Shown: positions 16,820 to 24,965 of the stretch, piece after piece
How positions within the stretch are numbered: position 1 is the first letter of the stretch
How the letters are laid out: each line of letters opens with the position of its first letter
NCBI GenBank assembly: GCA_002070115.1
Contig: MWCO01000071.1
Span: 1-32,527 of the forward strand
Length of the DNA stretch: 32,527 nucleotides
Source: Deltaproteobacteria bacterium ADurb.Bin207
Lineage (GTDB): Bacteria > Myxococcota_A > Polyangia > Polyangiales > Polyangiaceae
Direction: 5' to 3'
Translations under genes and position numbers: made by a program
Notes under the pieces: generated by a model
Databases searched by the model: none
What the model saw: only the letters and a program-made list of their open reading frames with translations
Told to the model about the DNA's origin: nothing

Positions 16820-17347
16820 TCATGTCTTGTGTTTTTGCTGGATTTCTTTTCGAAGCTCTTCGATTTCGCGTCGCAACGCGGCTACCTCGGGATGAAAGTC
16901 CGACGGCTCCCCTTCTTCGACCGGCTCGGCCGTGACCTTCGGCTCCTGATAGGGCACCGAACTCGCAAACATACGCGCGAAAGCGCTGATGGCATCGAAG
17001 GGAACCGATGCGAAAGGATTGAAGGAGCTGACCACGCTGGCTCCGCGTTTCGCCTGCAAATAAAGCGCAAGAGCCACGGATAAGTACCGTCCCAAAAACT
17101 CCGCCAACGAGGCATCTCCCAAACGGATGAGTTGCACCAACAGACTGACAGGCAGCAACTTCGAGGCTCCACGACTTTCCATGATGATCTGGGCGAGCGT
17201 GGCCTGCGTCAAATCGTTCCCCGTTTTGGCGTCGACGACCTGAACATCCTCCCCTTGGCGAATCTTGGCCGCCAGATCGCCCATCGTGATGTAACGGCTT
17301 TCTTTGGTGTCATAAAGCCGACGGTTGCTATATCGCTTGACGAGCAT
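16820..17347 (-). CDS. phaR: Polyhydroxyalkanoate synthesis regulator PhaR
   Basis: A 175-residue cytoplasmic DNA-binding protein. The N-terminal VKRYSNRRLYDTKESRYIT signature (residues 3-21) and following DVQVVDAKTGNDLTQATLAQII are diagnostic of the PHB/PHA accumulation regulator DNA-binding domain. A helical middle (LLPVSLLVQLIRLGDASLAEFLG) forms the PHB_acc region, and the C-terminus (AALRREIEELRKEIQQK) is a coiled coil. In characterised bacteria PhaR represses phasin and its own gene and is released by binding nascent PHA granules. Here the phasin gene follows directly. TGTTGC-type sites lie in its own leader (17358-17372), before phasin and before the esterase, which fits autoregulation and a small regulon. 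No PHA synthase gene is in the window. Confidence 0.93.
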   Translation of the reverse strand: MLVKRYSNRRLYDTKESRYITMGDLAAKIRQGEDVQVVDAKTGNDLTQATLAQIIMESRGASKLLPVSLLVQLIRLGDASLAEFLGRYLSVALALYLQAKRGASVVSSFNPFASVPFDAISAFARMFASSVPYQEPKVTAEPVEEGEPSDFHPEVAALRREIEELRKEIQQKHKT

Positions 17348-17357
17348 GCTACCTCTT

Positions 17358-17372
17358 TGTTGCGCTGCGATA
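17358..17372. promoter_or_regulatory. Possible PhaR site in the phaR leader
   Basis: TGTTGCGCTGCGATA matches the phasin-operator core with three differences (TGTTGC-N3-GC(A/G)A conserved). It sits 11-25 bases before the phaR ATG, just downstream of the predicted -10 box, where binding would block transcription. It is imperfect, so autoregulation is only suggested. Confidence 0.35.
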
Positions 17373-17399
17373 TCCTACTTCGCTTCGGCTTCAAGGCAA
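17372..17399 (-). promoter_or_regulatory. Possible phaR promoter
   Basis: On the minus strand TTGCCT (17399-17394) and TAGGAT (17377-17372) are 16 bases apart; each matches 4/6 of the sigma70 consensus. Position about 25 bases before the start codon gives a short leader that holds the operator-like site. Weak by sequence, supported by placement. Confidence 0.3.
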
Positions 17400-17508
17400 G
17401 GTTCTCAACCCCGGTTTTACCATCCACGCCGCGTTCCATCGATCCCCCCACATCTCATTCCCCCATCGATATTCATGCCGTAACGCTTTCTTTTGCTACG
17501 CTCCCGTT

Positions 17509-19641
17509 GTGATCCGGTTACGCCTCTTGTCCATCGTATCGCTCATCCCGCTTCAGGGATGTGTCGAGATCGTACCCAGTCCTTTCGTATCCGACGCCGG
17601 AACCGATGTGGAATCAGAAGCCATGGATACGGACGGCGACACGGTCGACGCGCCACAGAGCGACGCGCCCCCATCCGTGGGAACCCCTTGTCTCGACGAC
17701 AAGCAATGCGATGATTTCATTGCCTGCACCTTTGATACCTGTGATCTTTCGATCCAACGCTGTCGCCACGAACCCAATCATCTGAGTTGTCAGGATGGTC
17801 GGTATTGCAACGGTTCGGAGCGTTGCGATCCATCGATCGGTTGCGTGGCAGGGGAACCCATCACATGCTCCGACCTGGATCCCTGCACCATCGATCAATG
17901 CGTGGAGCAAACGCAGAGCTGCGATCACGTTGTGCGTGATGCGGATGGCGATGGGGACCCTGATTGGCATTGTGGAGGCGGCGATTGCAATGACAACGAT
18001 CCTTTGATCAACAGCCTTGTGCTGGAAGTCTGCGCCAACGGACGAGACGATGATTGCGATGGTGAAGTCGACGAATCGGACTGTATTTTCCCTTCCAATG
18101 ATACCTGTGCCGATCCTCTCACGCTGCCTTTCGATCAGACCATCGTGGCGCCTCTATTCGGAACCAAAGCCGATTATGCCGCTTCGTGCATTCCTTCCAG
18201 CGGGTTGCGCGACATCGTAGCCGCTGTCGATGTGCCCGACGACGCCACGTATGATCTGGATGTATGGGTGCGGGCTGATCAGGGCAACGTCTTTACCGCG
18301 ATTTCGTCCATTTGCGGCGATCCGGCCGAGGAGCTTTCTTGTGGTTCGAGCGCATTCGGGCCCATGGGGCCGGTAGCTCGTTTTCTGGCTCGTAAGGTTC
18401 CCGCGGGTTTGCTGCCTGTCTATTTCGCCTCGGATGTGGAGCAGAATCTACTTGTCCACGCATCGTTGCTCCCGACCCAACCTCCAACCACCAACGAAAC
18501 CTGTGGTACGGCCATCGAAGTAACGCCTGGCCAGCCTACGATCGCCACGTTGATTGGTGTGGAAACGGATGTAGGTTCTCATTGTTCCGCCTCCACAGGA
18601 GATCTTCTCTATCGTTTCACCACCACCGATGCTCACGACATCCGGGTAACCGCTGGTTCTATCGATGGATTTGGCGAACCGGTGCTCAGCTTGCGCAACG
18701 AAAACTGCGCCAAGCCAGAAGACGAAATCGCTTGTGCATCGGCCGCGGCTCCGCTTCTTTTCGCGCGCAACCAACCAGCCGGCACCTACTATGTCGCGGT
18801 AAGCGCCACGGCCGCCTCCATCATTCAATTCGTCGTTGAACTCCAAGCGCCCTCGGAGCCACCACCAGGCGACGATTGCCAAACCGCTCCAAAGATGACC
18901 GCCAACGTCACGGAAAGCATCTCGCTCTACGATCATGCCGATAACGTGAAGGATAGTTGTCTTGCCAACGCCAAGGATGCGGCGCGCACGCTCACCTTGA
19001 CCCAGCCCTCCGACGTCTTGCTCGTGGGACAGTACTCCAGCTCCGATACGGGAGCCGTATCCCTATGGTACCCCCCATGTGCATCCGAAGACTTGATAGG
19101 CTGCGCCAATGCCGCTCCCTCCCCGGTTCGTATCGCCGCGAGCAATCTTGCCGCGGGCGAATACCGGGCCGTCATCGAAACGCGTCACGGTAACCCCGCA
19201 CAGCTCACCGCTTTCGTTCGACCAGCCACCGCCCCCACCTTCATCGCCTTCGCCGACACCTGCGAGGAAGCATATCCCATCCCGCTACAAGGCGGCCTGT
19301 TTCAAGGCAATACTTCCAATGCGACCGCGCAATACGCCGCGGGATGCGATCAAGCGGGTGGTGCCGCCGCCGGTGCCTCCGATCAAATGCTTCGTCTCGA
19401 TCTGCCCGGCCCACGACGAGTCGTTTTCGACATGCGTGGATCGTCCTACCGAACGCTTCTCAACATTCGAAAAGGCCCTGCTTGTCCCGGCACGGAAGTG
19501 CTTCACGGCTGTTCCGTGGGGTTCTATCAGCAACGCAGCTATCTGGACCTACGCCTCGAAAAAGGAACGTATTATGTTCAAGTGGATGGGTTTTTCGGGG
19601 AATCAGGAGCGTGGTTCCTCGACGTATTCATCGTGGAATGA
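17509..19641 (+). CDS. Cysteine-rich surface lipoprotein with MopE-like metal-binding motif and four repeats
   Basis: A 710-residue lipoprotein starting at GTG 17509; the signal ends in the lipobox PLQGC (Cys 18). An Asp-rich spacer leads to a Cys-rich segment (about 59-140, C-x-DDKQCDD, CTFDTCDL, CNGSERCDP, CTIDQCVE) of the type common in myxobacterial surface proteins. Then DADGDGDPDWHC, GDCNDNDP and NGRDDDCDGEVDE (about 144-190) form the putative metal-binding motif shared with MopE and thrombospondin-3-like proteins. The rest is four modules of about 120 residues, each opening with (N/G/A)D-x-C or NETC and ending in AGxYxxxV strands, like prepeptidase C-terminal beta-sandwich domains. No enzyme domain is seen. 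Likely a surface binding or adhesion protein; calcium or copper binding is inferred from the motif. Confidence 0.88.
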   Translation: MIRLRLLSIVSLIPLQGCVEIVPSPFVSDAGTDVESEAMDTDGDTVDAPQSDAPPSVGTPCLDDKQCDDFIACTFDTCDLSIQRCRHEPNHLSCQDGRYCNGSERCDPSIGCVAGEPITCSDLDPCTIDQCVEQTQSCDHVVRDADGDGDPDWHCGGGDCNDNDPLINSLVLEVCANGRDDDCDGEVDESDCIFPSNDTCADPLTLPFDQTIVAPLFGTKADYAASCIPSSGLRDIVAAVDVPDDATYDLDVWVRADQGNVFTAISSICGDPAEELSCGSSAFGPMGPVARFLARKVPAGLLPVYFASDVEQNLLVHASLLPTQPPTTNETCGTAIEVTPGQPTIATLIGVETDVGSHCSASTGDLLYRFTTTDAHDIRVTAGSIDGFGEPVLSLRNENCAKPEDEIACASAAAPLLFARNQPAGTYYVAVSATAASIIQFVVELQAPSEPPPGDDCQTAPKMTANVTESISLYDHADNVKDSCLANAKDAARTLTLTQPSDVLLVGQYSSSDTGAVSLWYPPCASEDLIGCANAAPSPVRIAASNLAAGEYRAVIETRHGNPAQLTAFVRPATAPTFIAFADTCEEAYPIPLQGGLFQGNTSNATAQYAAGCDQAGGAAAGASDQMLRLDLPGPRRVVFDMRGSSYRTLLNIRKGPACPGTEVLHGCSVGFYQQRSYLDLRLEKGTYYVQVDGFFGESGAWFLDVFIVE

Positions 19642-19731
19642 GAATCCGCTTCCGTTCGGATAGACTGTATCTATATGAATTAAAAAGGAAAAATCGATGA
19701 ACCTCGGCTACGCTGCCTAGTTCTTCCTCGG

Positions 19732-21387
19732 TCAAGGACTCGCCACGCAGATCCCGTCATCCTCGTCGCATTTGCCACTCTCGCAATCGCCATCGACCTT
19801 ACAGGTCTTTCCGTTTTTGCATTTCTCACAGTCGGGCCCGCCGCAATCGACATCCGTCTCGTCGCCGTTCTTTTTCTCATCCTCGCACTGCGACTTGACA
19901 CATTTCTTGGTCGTCGCCGCGCAATAATTCACGCAATCGCCATCGACCAAGCATGCCTTGCCATCCGCGCACTTATCACACACCGGCCCGCCGCAATCGA
20001 CATCCGTCTCGTCGCCATCTTGCTTGTTGTTCTTGCAGGCATCCGCTGGCTTGCACTCTTTGTTGTCGCAATTGCCCGATGCGCAGTCATCATTGTTGGC
20101 GCACGCTTGGCCGTCGTTGCACTTCGTGGAGCAAGACCCTCCACAATCGACATCGGTCTCATCGCCGCTCTTTTTCTCATCCTCGCAATGCGACTTGACA
20201 CATTCCTTGGTCGTCGCCGCGCAATAATTCACGCAATCGCCATCGACCAAGCAGGCCTTTCCATCTACGCACTTATCACACACCGGCCCGCCGCAATCGA
20301 CATCCGTCTCGTCGCCATCTTTCACGTGGTTCTTGCAGGCATCCGCTGCCTTGCACACGTTGTTTTCGCAACTGCCCGATGCGCAATCCCCATGGTTCGC
20401 ACACGCCTTGCCGGTATCGCACTTGGTAGCGCAAGAGCCGCCACAATCCACGTCGGTTTCCGTCCCGTTCTTCTCCTCATCCGTACAGGTCGGTTGACAT
20501 TGGTTAGCGTCGCATTGCCCGCCTTTGCAGTCGCCGTTTTCCTTGCAAGCCTTGCCAGCAGCGCAGCCGTTGGGACACGAACCGCCACAATCCACGTCCG
20601 TCTCCGAACCGTTTTTGACTTTATCGTCACAAGCTGGCGCCGAGCATGTTTTCGCTGTGGCATTGCATACGCCGCTCTTGCAATCGTCCCCTTCCAAACA
20701 CTTCAGCCCGTCGGCACAAGGAGCACAATCGGGTCCTCCGCAGTCGACATCGGTCTCTCCCGGATCGAGTTTTTGATTTCCACACGACGCGGGAACGCAT
20801 TGTTTGTCGACACAAAGGTCATCATTGTTCGGGCAATCGGAAGCTTTCATGCATTCGACACAAGCCCCCTCGCCATCACATACATTTCCGCCATTGGAAG
20901 AGCATTCGGTCCCCTCGGGCGCAAAGTCGACCTTTGGCGCTCCCGCCACACACGAGCCGACAGCGCACTCGTTGTCCTGAGCTGGGATGTCCTTATCGTC
21001 ATTGACTTTGATCGTACTTCCGGACCCATCGCATACGAGCGACTGACAGTCTCCTTCCACTTGCTGGGAGGTCAGGGTTCCGGCGGCCGCGTATTCGACC
21101 CCGCAGGAATTGCCAACGCATGTGCGCGAAGCACAGTCGGTATCCGTTCCTGGACAGTCAGAGGGGACCGTGCAACCACCAGCGCCTCCGGATCCTCCGG
21201 TTGCTCCGACTCCTCCCGTGCCACCAGCTCCCCCAGCGCCGCCGGTTCCTCCCGAGCCGCCCGTGCTCGGAGTCTCGTTGGAGGGAATATTTTCCCGGTC
21301 GACCTCAGCCACAATGGAACAAGCGCCGACCAAGACGAAGAACGAGCCCACTACCCATGTGAGTCGATTCGGTTGTTTTCGTACCAT
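19732..21387 (-). CDS. Lipoprotein built of seven ETDVDCGG cysteine-rich repeats
   Basis: A 551-residue predicted surface lipoprotein with lipobox LVGAC (Cys 23) and a GGSGGTGG linker (about 42-75). An intermediate cysteine-rich region follows (CPGTDTDCASRTC, CDGEGACVECM). From about residue 205, seven units of about 50 residues share the pattern C-x3-KNG-x-ETDVDCGG-x-C-x3-C-x2-G-x2-C-x4-DC-x-SG-x-C-x5-C. Such repeats recur in secreted proteins of myxobacteria and relatives and are presumably disulfide-stabilised. Units 4-5 and 6-7 are near copies of each other. The gene converges on the preceding lipoprotein gene with 90 bases between stops. No catalytic motif is seen; adhesion, matrix or prey contact are guesses. 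Confidence 0.88.
   Translation of the reverse strand: MVRKQPNRLTWVVGSFFVLVGACSIVAEVDRENIPSNETPSTGGSGGTGGAGGAGGTGGVGATGGSGGAGGCTVPSDCPGTDTDCASRTCVGNSCGVEYAAAGTLTSQQVEGDCQSLVCDGSGSTIKVNDDKDIPAQDNECAVGSCVAGAPKVDFAPEGTECSSNGGNVCDGEGACVECMKASDCPNNDDLCVDKQCVPASCGNQKLDPGETDVDCGGPDCAPCADGLKCLEGDDCKSGVCNATAKTCSAPACDDKVKNGSETDVDCGGSCPNGCAAGKACKENGDCKGGQCDANQCQPTCTDEEKNGTETDVDCGGSCATKCDTGKACANHGDCASGSCENNVCKAADACKNHVKDGDETDVDCGGPVCDKCVDGKACLVDGDCVNYCAATTKECVKSHCEDEKKSGDETDVDCGGSCSTKCNDGQACANNDDCASGNCDNKECKPADACKNNKQDGDETDVDCGGPVCDKCADGKACLVDGDCVNYCAATTKKCVKSQCEDEKKNGDETDVDCGGPDCEKCKNGKTCKVDGDCESGKCDEDDGICVASP
19861..20460 (-). repeat. 300-bp tandem duplication inside the cysteine-repeat gene
   Basis: Bases from 19861 and from 20161 align without gaps at a 300-base offset. 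Over the first 120 bases I count eight differences, and identity falls beyond about 20040. The unit equals two protein repeats (100 codons), so the reading frame is preserved. The higher similarity at one end suggests a fairly recent duplication or conversion. Confidence 0.8.
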
Positions 21388-21548
21388 GGCAAGAGAATAC
21401 CGGAAAGCTTGGCGTTACGTTCTCAAAAAAAAAATATTGAGGGTTTTCCCTATCATACAAGCGGAATCCCGTTCCTCTCGTCCTCCAAAACCGCTTTTTG
21501 GGTTAGTTGGAACCCGTTTTTTCCACCGCACTGCTAGGATGCGCCCCC

Positions 21549-22457
21549 ATGACGCAACGGGAAGACGCTGCCCCGAATATTGCCATCTTTGCCGACTTCG
21601 AGAACGTGGCTCTTGGCGTTCGCGATGCCAACGTCGAGCCCTTCAACATCAGCTTGGTGCTCGAACGTCTTTTGGACAAAGGAAAGATCGTTGTTAAAAA
21701 AGCTTACGCGGACTGGGATCGATACAAGTCCCACAAGCGTTCCATGCATGAAGCGGCTTTTGAGCTGGTGGAAATCCCGCATATTTCCTACTCAGGAAAG
21801 AACTCCGCGGACATTCGACTGGTCGTGGATGCGCTCGATCTTTGTTACACGAAAACGCATATCGATATTTTCGTGATCATATCGGGCGATAGCGACTTCT
21901 CCCCTCTGGTCAGCAAGCTTCGGGAAAACGATAAGAAGGTCATCGGTTTGGGAGTCAAAAACTCCAGCAGCGACCTGCTCGTCGGCAACTGCGATGAGTT
22001 CATCTACTACGACGATCTGATTCGATCTCTTCGCACGGGCATCAAACCCACGGCGAAGCGCGACGCGAACAAGGGCAAGGCACCGGCGAAGCCGCCCGCC
22101 AAAGCGACTCGGTCGGAAGGCCAACCGAAGCCTGAGTTGGTAAAACCGGATTCCACCAATGCTTCCTCGCCCGCGGTGGACATGGATACGAAAAGTGTCG
22201 ATGAACGACGGGAGGAAGCGATCGAAATGGTGCTCGACGTCGTGGAGTCTTTGTTTCGTGATCGAGACGATAACCTGTGGGGCTCGATGGTGAAGCAGAC
22301 CCTCAAACGAAAAAAGCCCAATTTTTCCGAATCTTTTCACGGTTATAGGACGTTCAACGAGTTGATCGAAGACGCCCAGCGCCGTGGCCTGCTCGAAACT
22401 CAAAAAGACGAACGCTCTGGGGGTTATTTGATTCTATCTTTCGGCCCCAATGCTTGA
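21549..22457 (+). CDS. NYN-domain putative RNase with C-terminal LOTUS/OST-HTH domain
   Basis: A 302-residue cytoplasmic protein of the LabA/DUF88 group. The NYN (PIN-like) nuclease domain spans about residues 9-165 with the acidic active-site set: Asp 16 in IFADFENV, Asp 88 in NSADIRLVVDAL, and Asp 114/116 in ISGDSDFSPLV, ending GVKNSSSDLLVGNCDEFIYYDDL. A Lys/Pro/Ala-rich linker (about 165-210) follows. The C-terminal region (about 225-300, WGSMVKQTLKRKKPNFSE.FHGYRTFNELIEDA) matches the OST-HTH/LOTUS fold, which binds RNA. ATG 21549 has AGGA upstream at a 9-base spacing. It is followed within 26 bases by a coiled-coil winged-helix gene and is divergent from the cysteine-repeat lipoprotein. 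It probably cleaves or binds RNA; target unknown. Confidence 0.92.
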   Translation: MTQREDAAPNIAIFADFENVALGVRDANVEPFNISLVLERLLDKGKIVVKKAYADWDRYKSHKRSMHEAAFELVEIPHISYSGKNSADIRLVVDALDLCYTKTHIDIFVIISGDSDFSPLVSKLRENDKKVIGLGVKNSSSDLLVGNCDEFIYYDDLIRSLRTGIKPTAKRDANKGKAPAKPPAKATRSEGQPKPELVKPDSTNASSPAVDMDTKSVDERREEAIEMVLDVVESLFRDRDDNLWGSMVKQTLKRKKPNFSESFHGYRTFNELIEDAQRRGLLETQKDERSGGYLILSFGPNA

Positions 22458-22483
22458 TGGTTCCACGTTCGCGGAGTCGCAAC

Positions 22484-23056
22484 ATGACCCAACCACGCCC
22501 TAACAAACCGCCCACCAAAACCGTTCCCCTTCGAACCACCAAAAGCTCGGATCCAGATCAGATTCCGGTCGACGGCGAAAGATTCGAGATTCTATGGCTC
22601 CAATTCGAAGACGAAGCAGGGTTTTCGACCGGACGCTTAGACGATGAACGAGCCAAATTGCAGCAGGAAATCGCAGTCTTAGAAGCCAAAATCGCCGAAA
22701 AGAAATCTTGCCTGCAGATGGTCGAAAATCAGGTCGACGCGGCCAAGCAGCAATTGAAAGTGCTCCTTTCCGCCAAGCTGAGTGACGATGCCATCCTTAC
22801 GGCCATGCGCGTCGAATACAAAATCAAACGCAGCGCCCCGAAACCCAAAAAAGATGACGTCGCGGATAGCCCGGCTGACGAAGACAAGCAATTCGTCCTC
22901 GATCAACTCGATGCCGAAGGGCTTTCCATTTCCGATTTGCGAAAACTCACCGGCAAAGATGCTCGCACCCTTCGCATCACCCTCGAGGCGCTCGTCGCCG
23001 AAGGAAAAATCTCGAAAACCGGAGACCGTGCGAACGCCAAGTATCACTTGGTATAG
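22484..23056 (+). CDS. Coiled-coil protein with C-terminal winged-helix-like domain
   Basis: A 190-residue unassigned cytoplasmic protein. I chose ATG 22484 because GGAG lies 7 bases upstream; TTG 22454 or ATG 22457, overlapping the stop of the NYN gene, are alternatives. The N-terminus is basic and Pro-rich. Residues about 51-100 (DERAKLQQEIAVLEAKIAEKK...VENQVDAAKQQLKVLL) are a strong coiled coil. A charged linker (115-135) leads to residues 136-190: a helix, LSISDLRKLTGKDARTLRITLEALVAEGKI and a terminal wing GDRANAKYHLV, the layout of a MarR/GntR-like winged helix. It is probably co-transcribed with the NYN-LOTUS protein. A nucleic-acid-binding partner is inferred; no family name is known to me. 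Confidence 0.8.
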   Translation: MTQPRPNKPPTKTVPLRTTKSSDPDQIPVDGERFEILWLQFEDEAGFSTGRLDDERAKLQQEIAVLEAKIAEKKSCLQMVENQVDAAKQQLKVLLSAKLSDDAILTAMRVEYKIKRSAPKPKKDDVADSPADEDKQFVLDQLDAEGLSISDLRKLTGKDARTLRITLEALVAEGKISKTGDRANAKYHLV

Positions 23057-23269
23057 AGAGCACCCTTCGGCCTAACCTCGTGCGAACAGGAGCGGGCCTA
23101 TGACGCCTGTTGGCTCAGGCCATGCGATACGGATCGTGCTCGCCTGACAAGGCACCGACTCCCGCGACGCTGTTGGTTTGGTGCTGTGGCGTTTTCGGAG
23201 CGACGCCAGGTTGGGCCCATGGCCATGTTTGAAGAAATGACCTGATCAGCCAGCCAGTCGCTCGGTGTT

Positions 23270-23587
23270 CTACACGGTGATTTCACCCGCCTTGGCTTTG
23301 GAAACCCAAAGCAAAACCTCTTTTTCGATCACGGATAACGCCTGGTTTTTGAAAATCCGAAGAACGAAAGGAACATCGAGTTCCAATTCGATCGTCGAAT
23401 CCGTCACCTCGAATCCGCCCTTCAAAGAAAACCCTTTGACGGAAAACCCAGCGTCCGCCTTACGGTCACTCACCCATCTAAGGGTTGGTTTGTATTCGGC
23501 GAATCTCGCACAATACGATTCGAATGCCTTGTTCACGGCCGCTTTCGCCAGCGGAATCGATAAATCATGAGCCACGGCGTGCTTCAC
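23270..23587 (-). CDS. Polyhydroxyalkanoic acid system family protein (PHA_gran_rgn-like)
   Basis: A 105-residue soluble protein. The start is GTG 23587, since GAGGAGG stands 5 bases before it; an upstream TTG at 23608 is less likely. It resembles the small family annotated as polyhydroxyalkanoic acid system protein: an N-terminal H.L....A...V..AF helix, a W.....AGFSVKGFSLKGGFEV beta hairpin, an ELELDVPFVLRIFKNQALSVIEKEV segment and a short C-terminal helix. The biochemical role of that family is not established, though members occur near PHA genes. It is last in a minus-strand run of four genes and adds a second PHA-linked locus, 6 kb from phaR. Family assignment is from remembered pattern, so moderate. 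Confidence 0.7.
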   Translation of the reverse strand: MKHAVAHDLSIPLAKAAVNKAFESYCARFAEYKPTLRWVSDRKADAGFSVKGFSLKGGFEVTDSTIELELDVPFVLRIFKNQALSVIEKEVLLWVSKAKAGEITV

Positions 23588-23655
23588 GGAGACCTCCTCG
23601 TGTTTCAACGCTTCCCTGTCACTTTAAGGATGGCTTTCGTTCTATGTCCAGAGGG

Positions 23656-24219
23656 CTATTTCACTTTCTTCTTCGTTTGCGCTTCGACCGCGTGAAGCAC
23701 CTCCCGAAGCTGGTCCTCCGTAGCAAGCCCACGACTTCGCCAAATCACGTTGCCTCCCGCATCCATCACGAGCACCGTCGGAACGGTTCGAACTCCCAAC
23801 GTTGCTTTGCCTACCTGCGAGGAAGTCACATGGGCCACCGGAAAACGTAGCCCCAGTGTCGTCACAAATGATTCCACCAAAGGAGCGTTTTCTGCCTGCT
23901 CCATCACAATCCCAAAGCAATTCACCCTCGGCGTATGATGACGCTCGATACCAGAGATGAACCTGGCTTGCGCCTGCGAAGCCCAATCGAAGGTTGCCAT
24001 AAAAGCAATCACACTCGTTCGTCCAAGAGCCACGTCACTTGATACTTCGCGTCCATCCAAGGCGCGAAATCGAAATCGAGGGGTGTCTCCCGAAGGAAGC
24101 AAGCGTACCGCATGGGAACCCTCTTCCGATTCGTCGTGAGCCGGAGGAATTGCCGCCCCGCCGCATCCCCAAAGAGCAAAGAGAATTGCCAGCAACCCAC
24201 GGAAAGGCCGATGCCGCAT
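23656..24219 (-). CDS. Thioredoxin-fold lipoprotein lacking the CXXC motif
   Basis: A 187-residue predicted lipoprotein. ATG 24219 gives a short signal MRHRPFRGLLAILFALWGC (Cys 19) and starts 7 bases after the upstream stop; an ATG at 24255 would overlap that gene. The mature part has TlpA/AhpC-like order: RFRFRALDGREVSSDVALGRTSVIAFMATFDW, then LVESFVTTLGLRFPV, and the cis-Pro segment GVRTVPTVLVMDAGGNVIWRSRG (Pro 147). Where TlpA proteins have WCxxC, this one reads TFDWASQAQ (about 76-84), so it has no redox pair; the only mature cysteine besides the acylated one is Cys 101. It may be a binding or chaperone-like relative instead of a disulfide enzyme. It lies 68 bases upstream of the PHA-system gene. 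Confidence 0.85.
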   Translation of the reverse strand: MRHRPFRGLLAILFALWGCGGAAIPPAHDESEEGSHAVRLLPSGDTPRFRFRALDGREVSSDVALGRTSVIAFMATFDWASQAQARFISGIERHHTPRVNCFGIVMEQAENAPLVESFVTTLGLRFPVAHVTSSQVGKATLGVRTVPTVLVMDAGGNVIWRSRGLATEDQLREVLHAVEAQTKKKVK

Positions 24220-24226
24220 CCAGCGT

Positions 24227-24946
24227 TCAACCTTTGCCTTCGGTGACGTAGCCATCCTTCCCCCCCAGCGGATCCTCCGTCCCGACATCGAATAGTTCGA
24301 GCAAAGGAAGCAAGCTCGGCGGAAGAACCCCATCCCGTCGTCGTTGAGCAACGATGGCGCGCGCGATGATATCTACCGCCGTACGGACCGGAAGTGGCTC
24401 GAGATCCGCTTCGTACATCCGGGTCCCTGGTTTGGTAGCATCCCGTGCATGAACGAGAGGCTCACTTCGAACCCAACGGATACCATGATCAGGGTCCAGT
24501 CGACACACCGTCAGTCGAACGAAATCCAAGTACGCATGCGTTTCTGCCACAATGATTTGATCCCCATCGCTTCTGGTTCCCATGAGTGCTCTGGCGGAGA
24601 TTTGCCTCCGTTCATCCATGTCCGATCCGATGGCTATCCGTATCCGGTCTCTCCGTTGACTGTCCCGTTCGACCGATAGCAGAGGCGCAAACACGGCAAT
24701 TCTTGGAACGGCCAGCGTTGCCACATCCTTTTCCAAGATATCGAGCACCGCATTTCTTCCCCCCTCATCCAAAGCTTCATAGGCAAGAGATGCCCCCAAC
24801 GCGGCCTCGGCATCGGTCGCCAAAGCTTCCAACCACACACGCCACGCTCCCTCGACGCGACTGCGCGAAACGTCAGCATCATTTATCGCCTCGCGTGACG
24901 GGGTCGACGACATGAGTTCCAACCTACCGAAGTCACCGCTTCGCAT
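24227..24946 (-). CDS. Unidentified cytoplasmic protein
   Basis: A 239-residue protein I cannot assign. ATG 24946 is preceded by GGGGGAGG with a 6-base spacer, which decides the start. There is no signal peptide or membrane segment. The sequence is rich in Arg, Asp and Ala, with helices (VEGAWRVWLEALATDAEAALGAS, NAVLDILEKDVATLAVPRIAVF) then a mixed alpha/beta part (DQIIVAETHAYLDFVRLTVCRL, RTAVDIIARAIVAQRRRDG) and a flexible C-terminus with PLGGKDGYVTEGKG. The stop is 7 bases before the thioredoxin-fold gene and the start is 19 bases after the DUF4911 gene, so these are probably one operon. Confidence 0.8.
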   Translation of the reverse strand: MRSGDFGRLELMSSTPSREAINDADVSRSRVEGAWRVWLEALATDAEAALGASLAYEALDEGGRNAVLDILEKDVATLAVPRIAVFAPLLSVERDSQRRDRIRIAIGSDMDERRQISARALMGTRSDGDQIIVAETHAYLDFVRLTVCRLDPDHGIRWVRSEPLVHARDATKPGTRMYEADLEPLPVRTAVDIIARAIVAQRRRDGVLPPSLLPLLELFDVGTEDPLGGKDGYVTEGKG

Positions 24947-24965
24947 CAATTCCTCCCCCGAGATC

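Noticed and set aside
19732..20700. Regularly spaced repeats resembling a CRISPR array
   Set aside because: Repeats are about 150 and 300 bases, diverged, without conserved short repeat and unique spacers, and encode an in-frame protein repeat.
21422..21441. A10 tract flanked by CTCAA and TTGAG between divergent genes
   Set aside because: The inverted repeat is only five bases; it may be a promoter-curvature element but nothing supports a specific role.
20020..21537. Long plus-strand open frame (505 codons) with hydrophobic stretches opposite the cysteine-repeat gene
   Set aside because: It arises from the repeats read backwards; the minus-strand frame has signal peptide, lipobox and ordered cysteine repeats.
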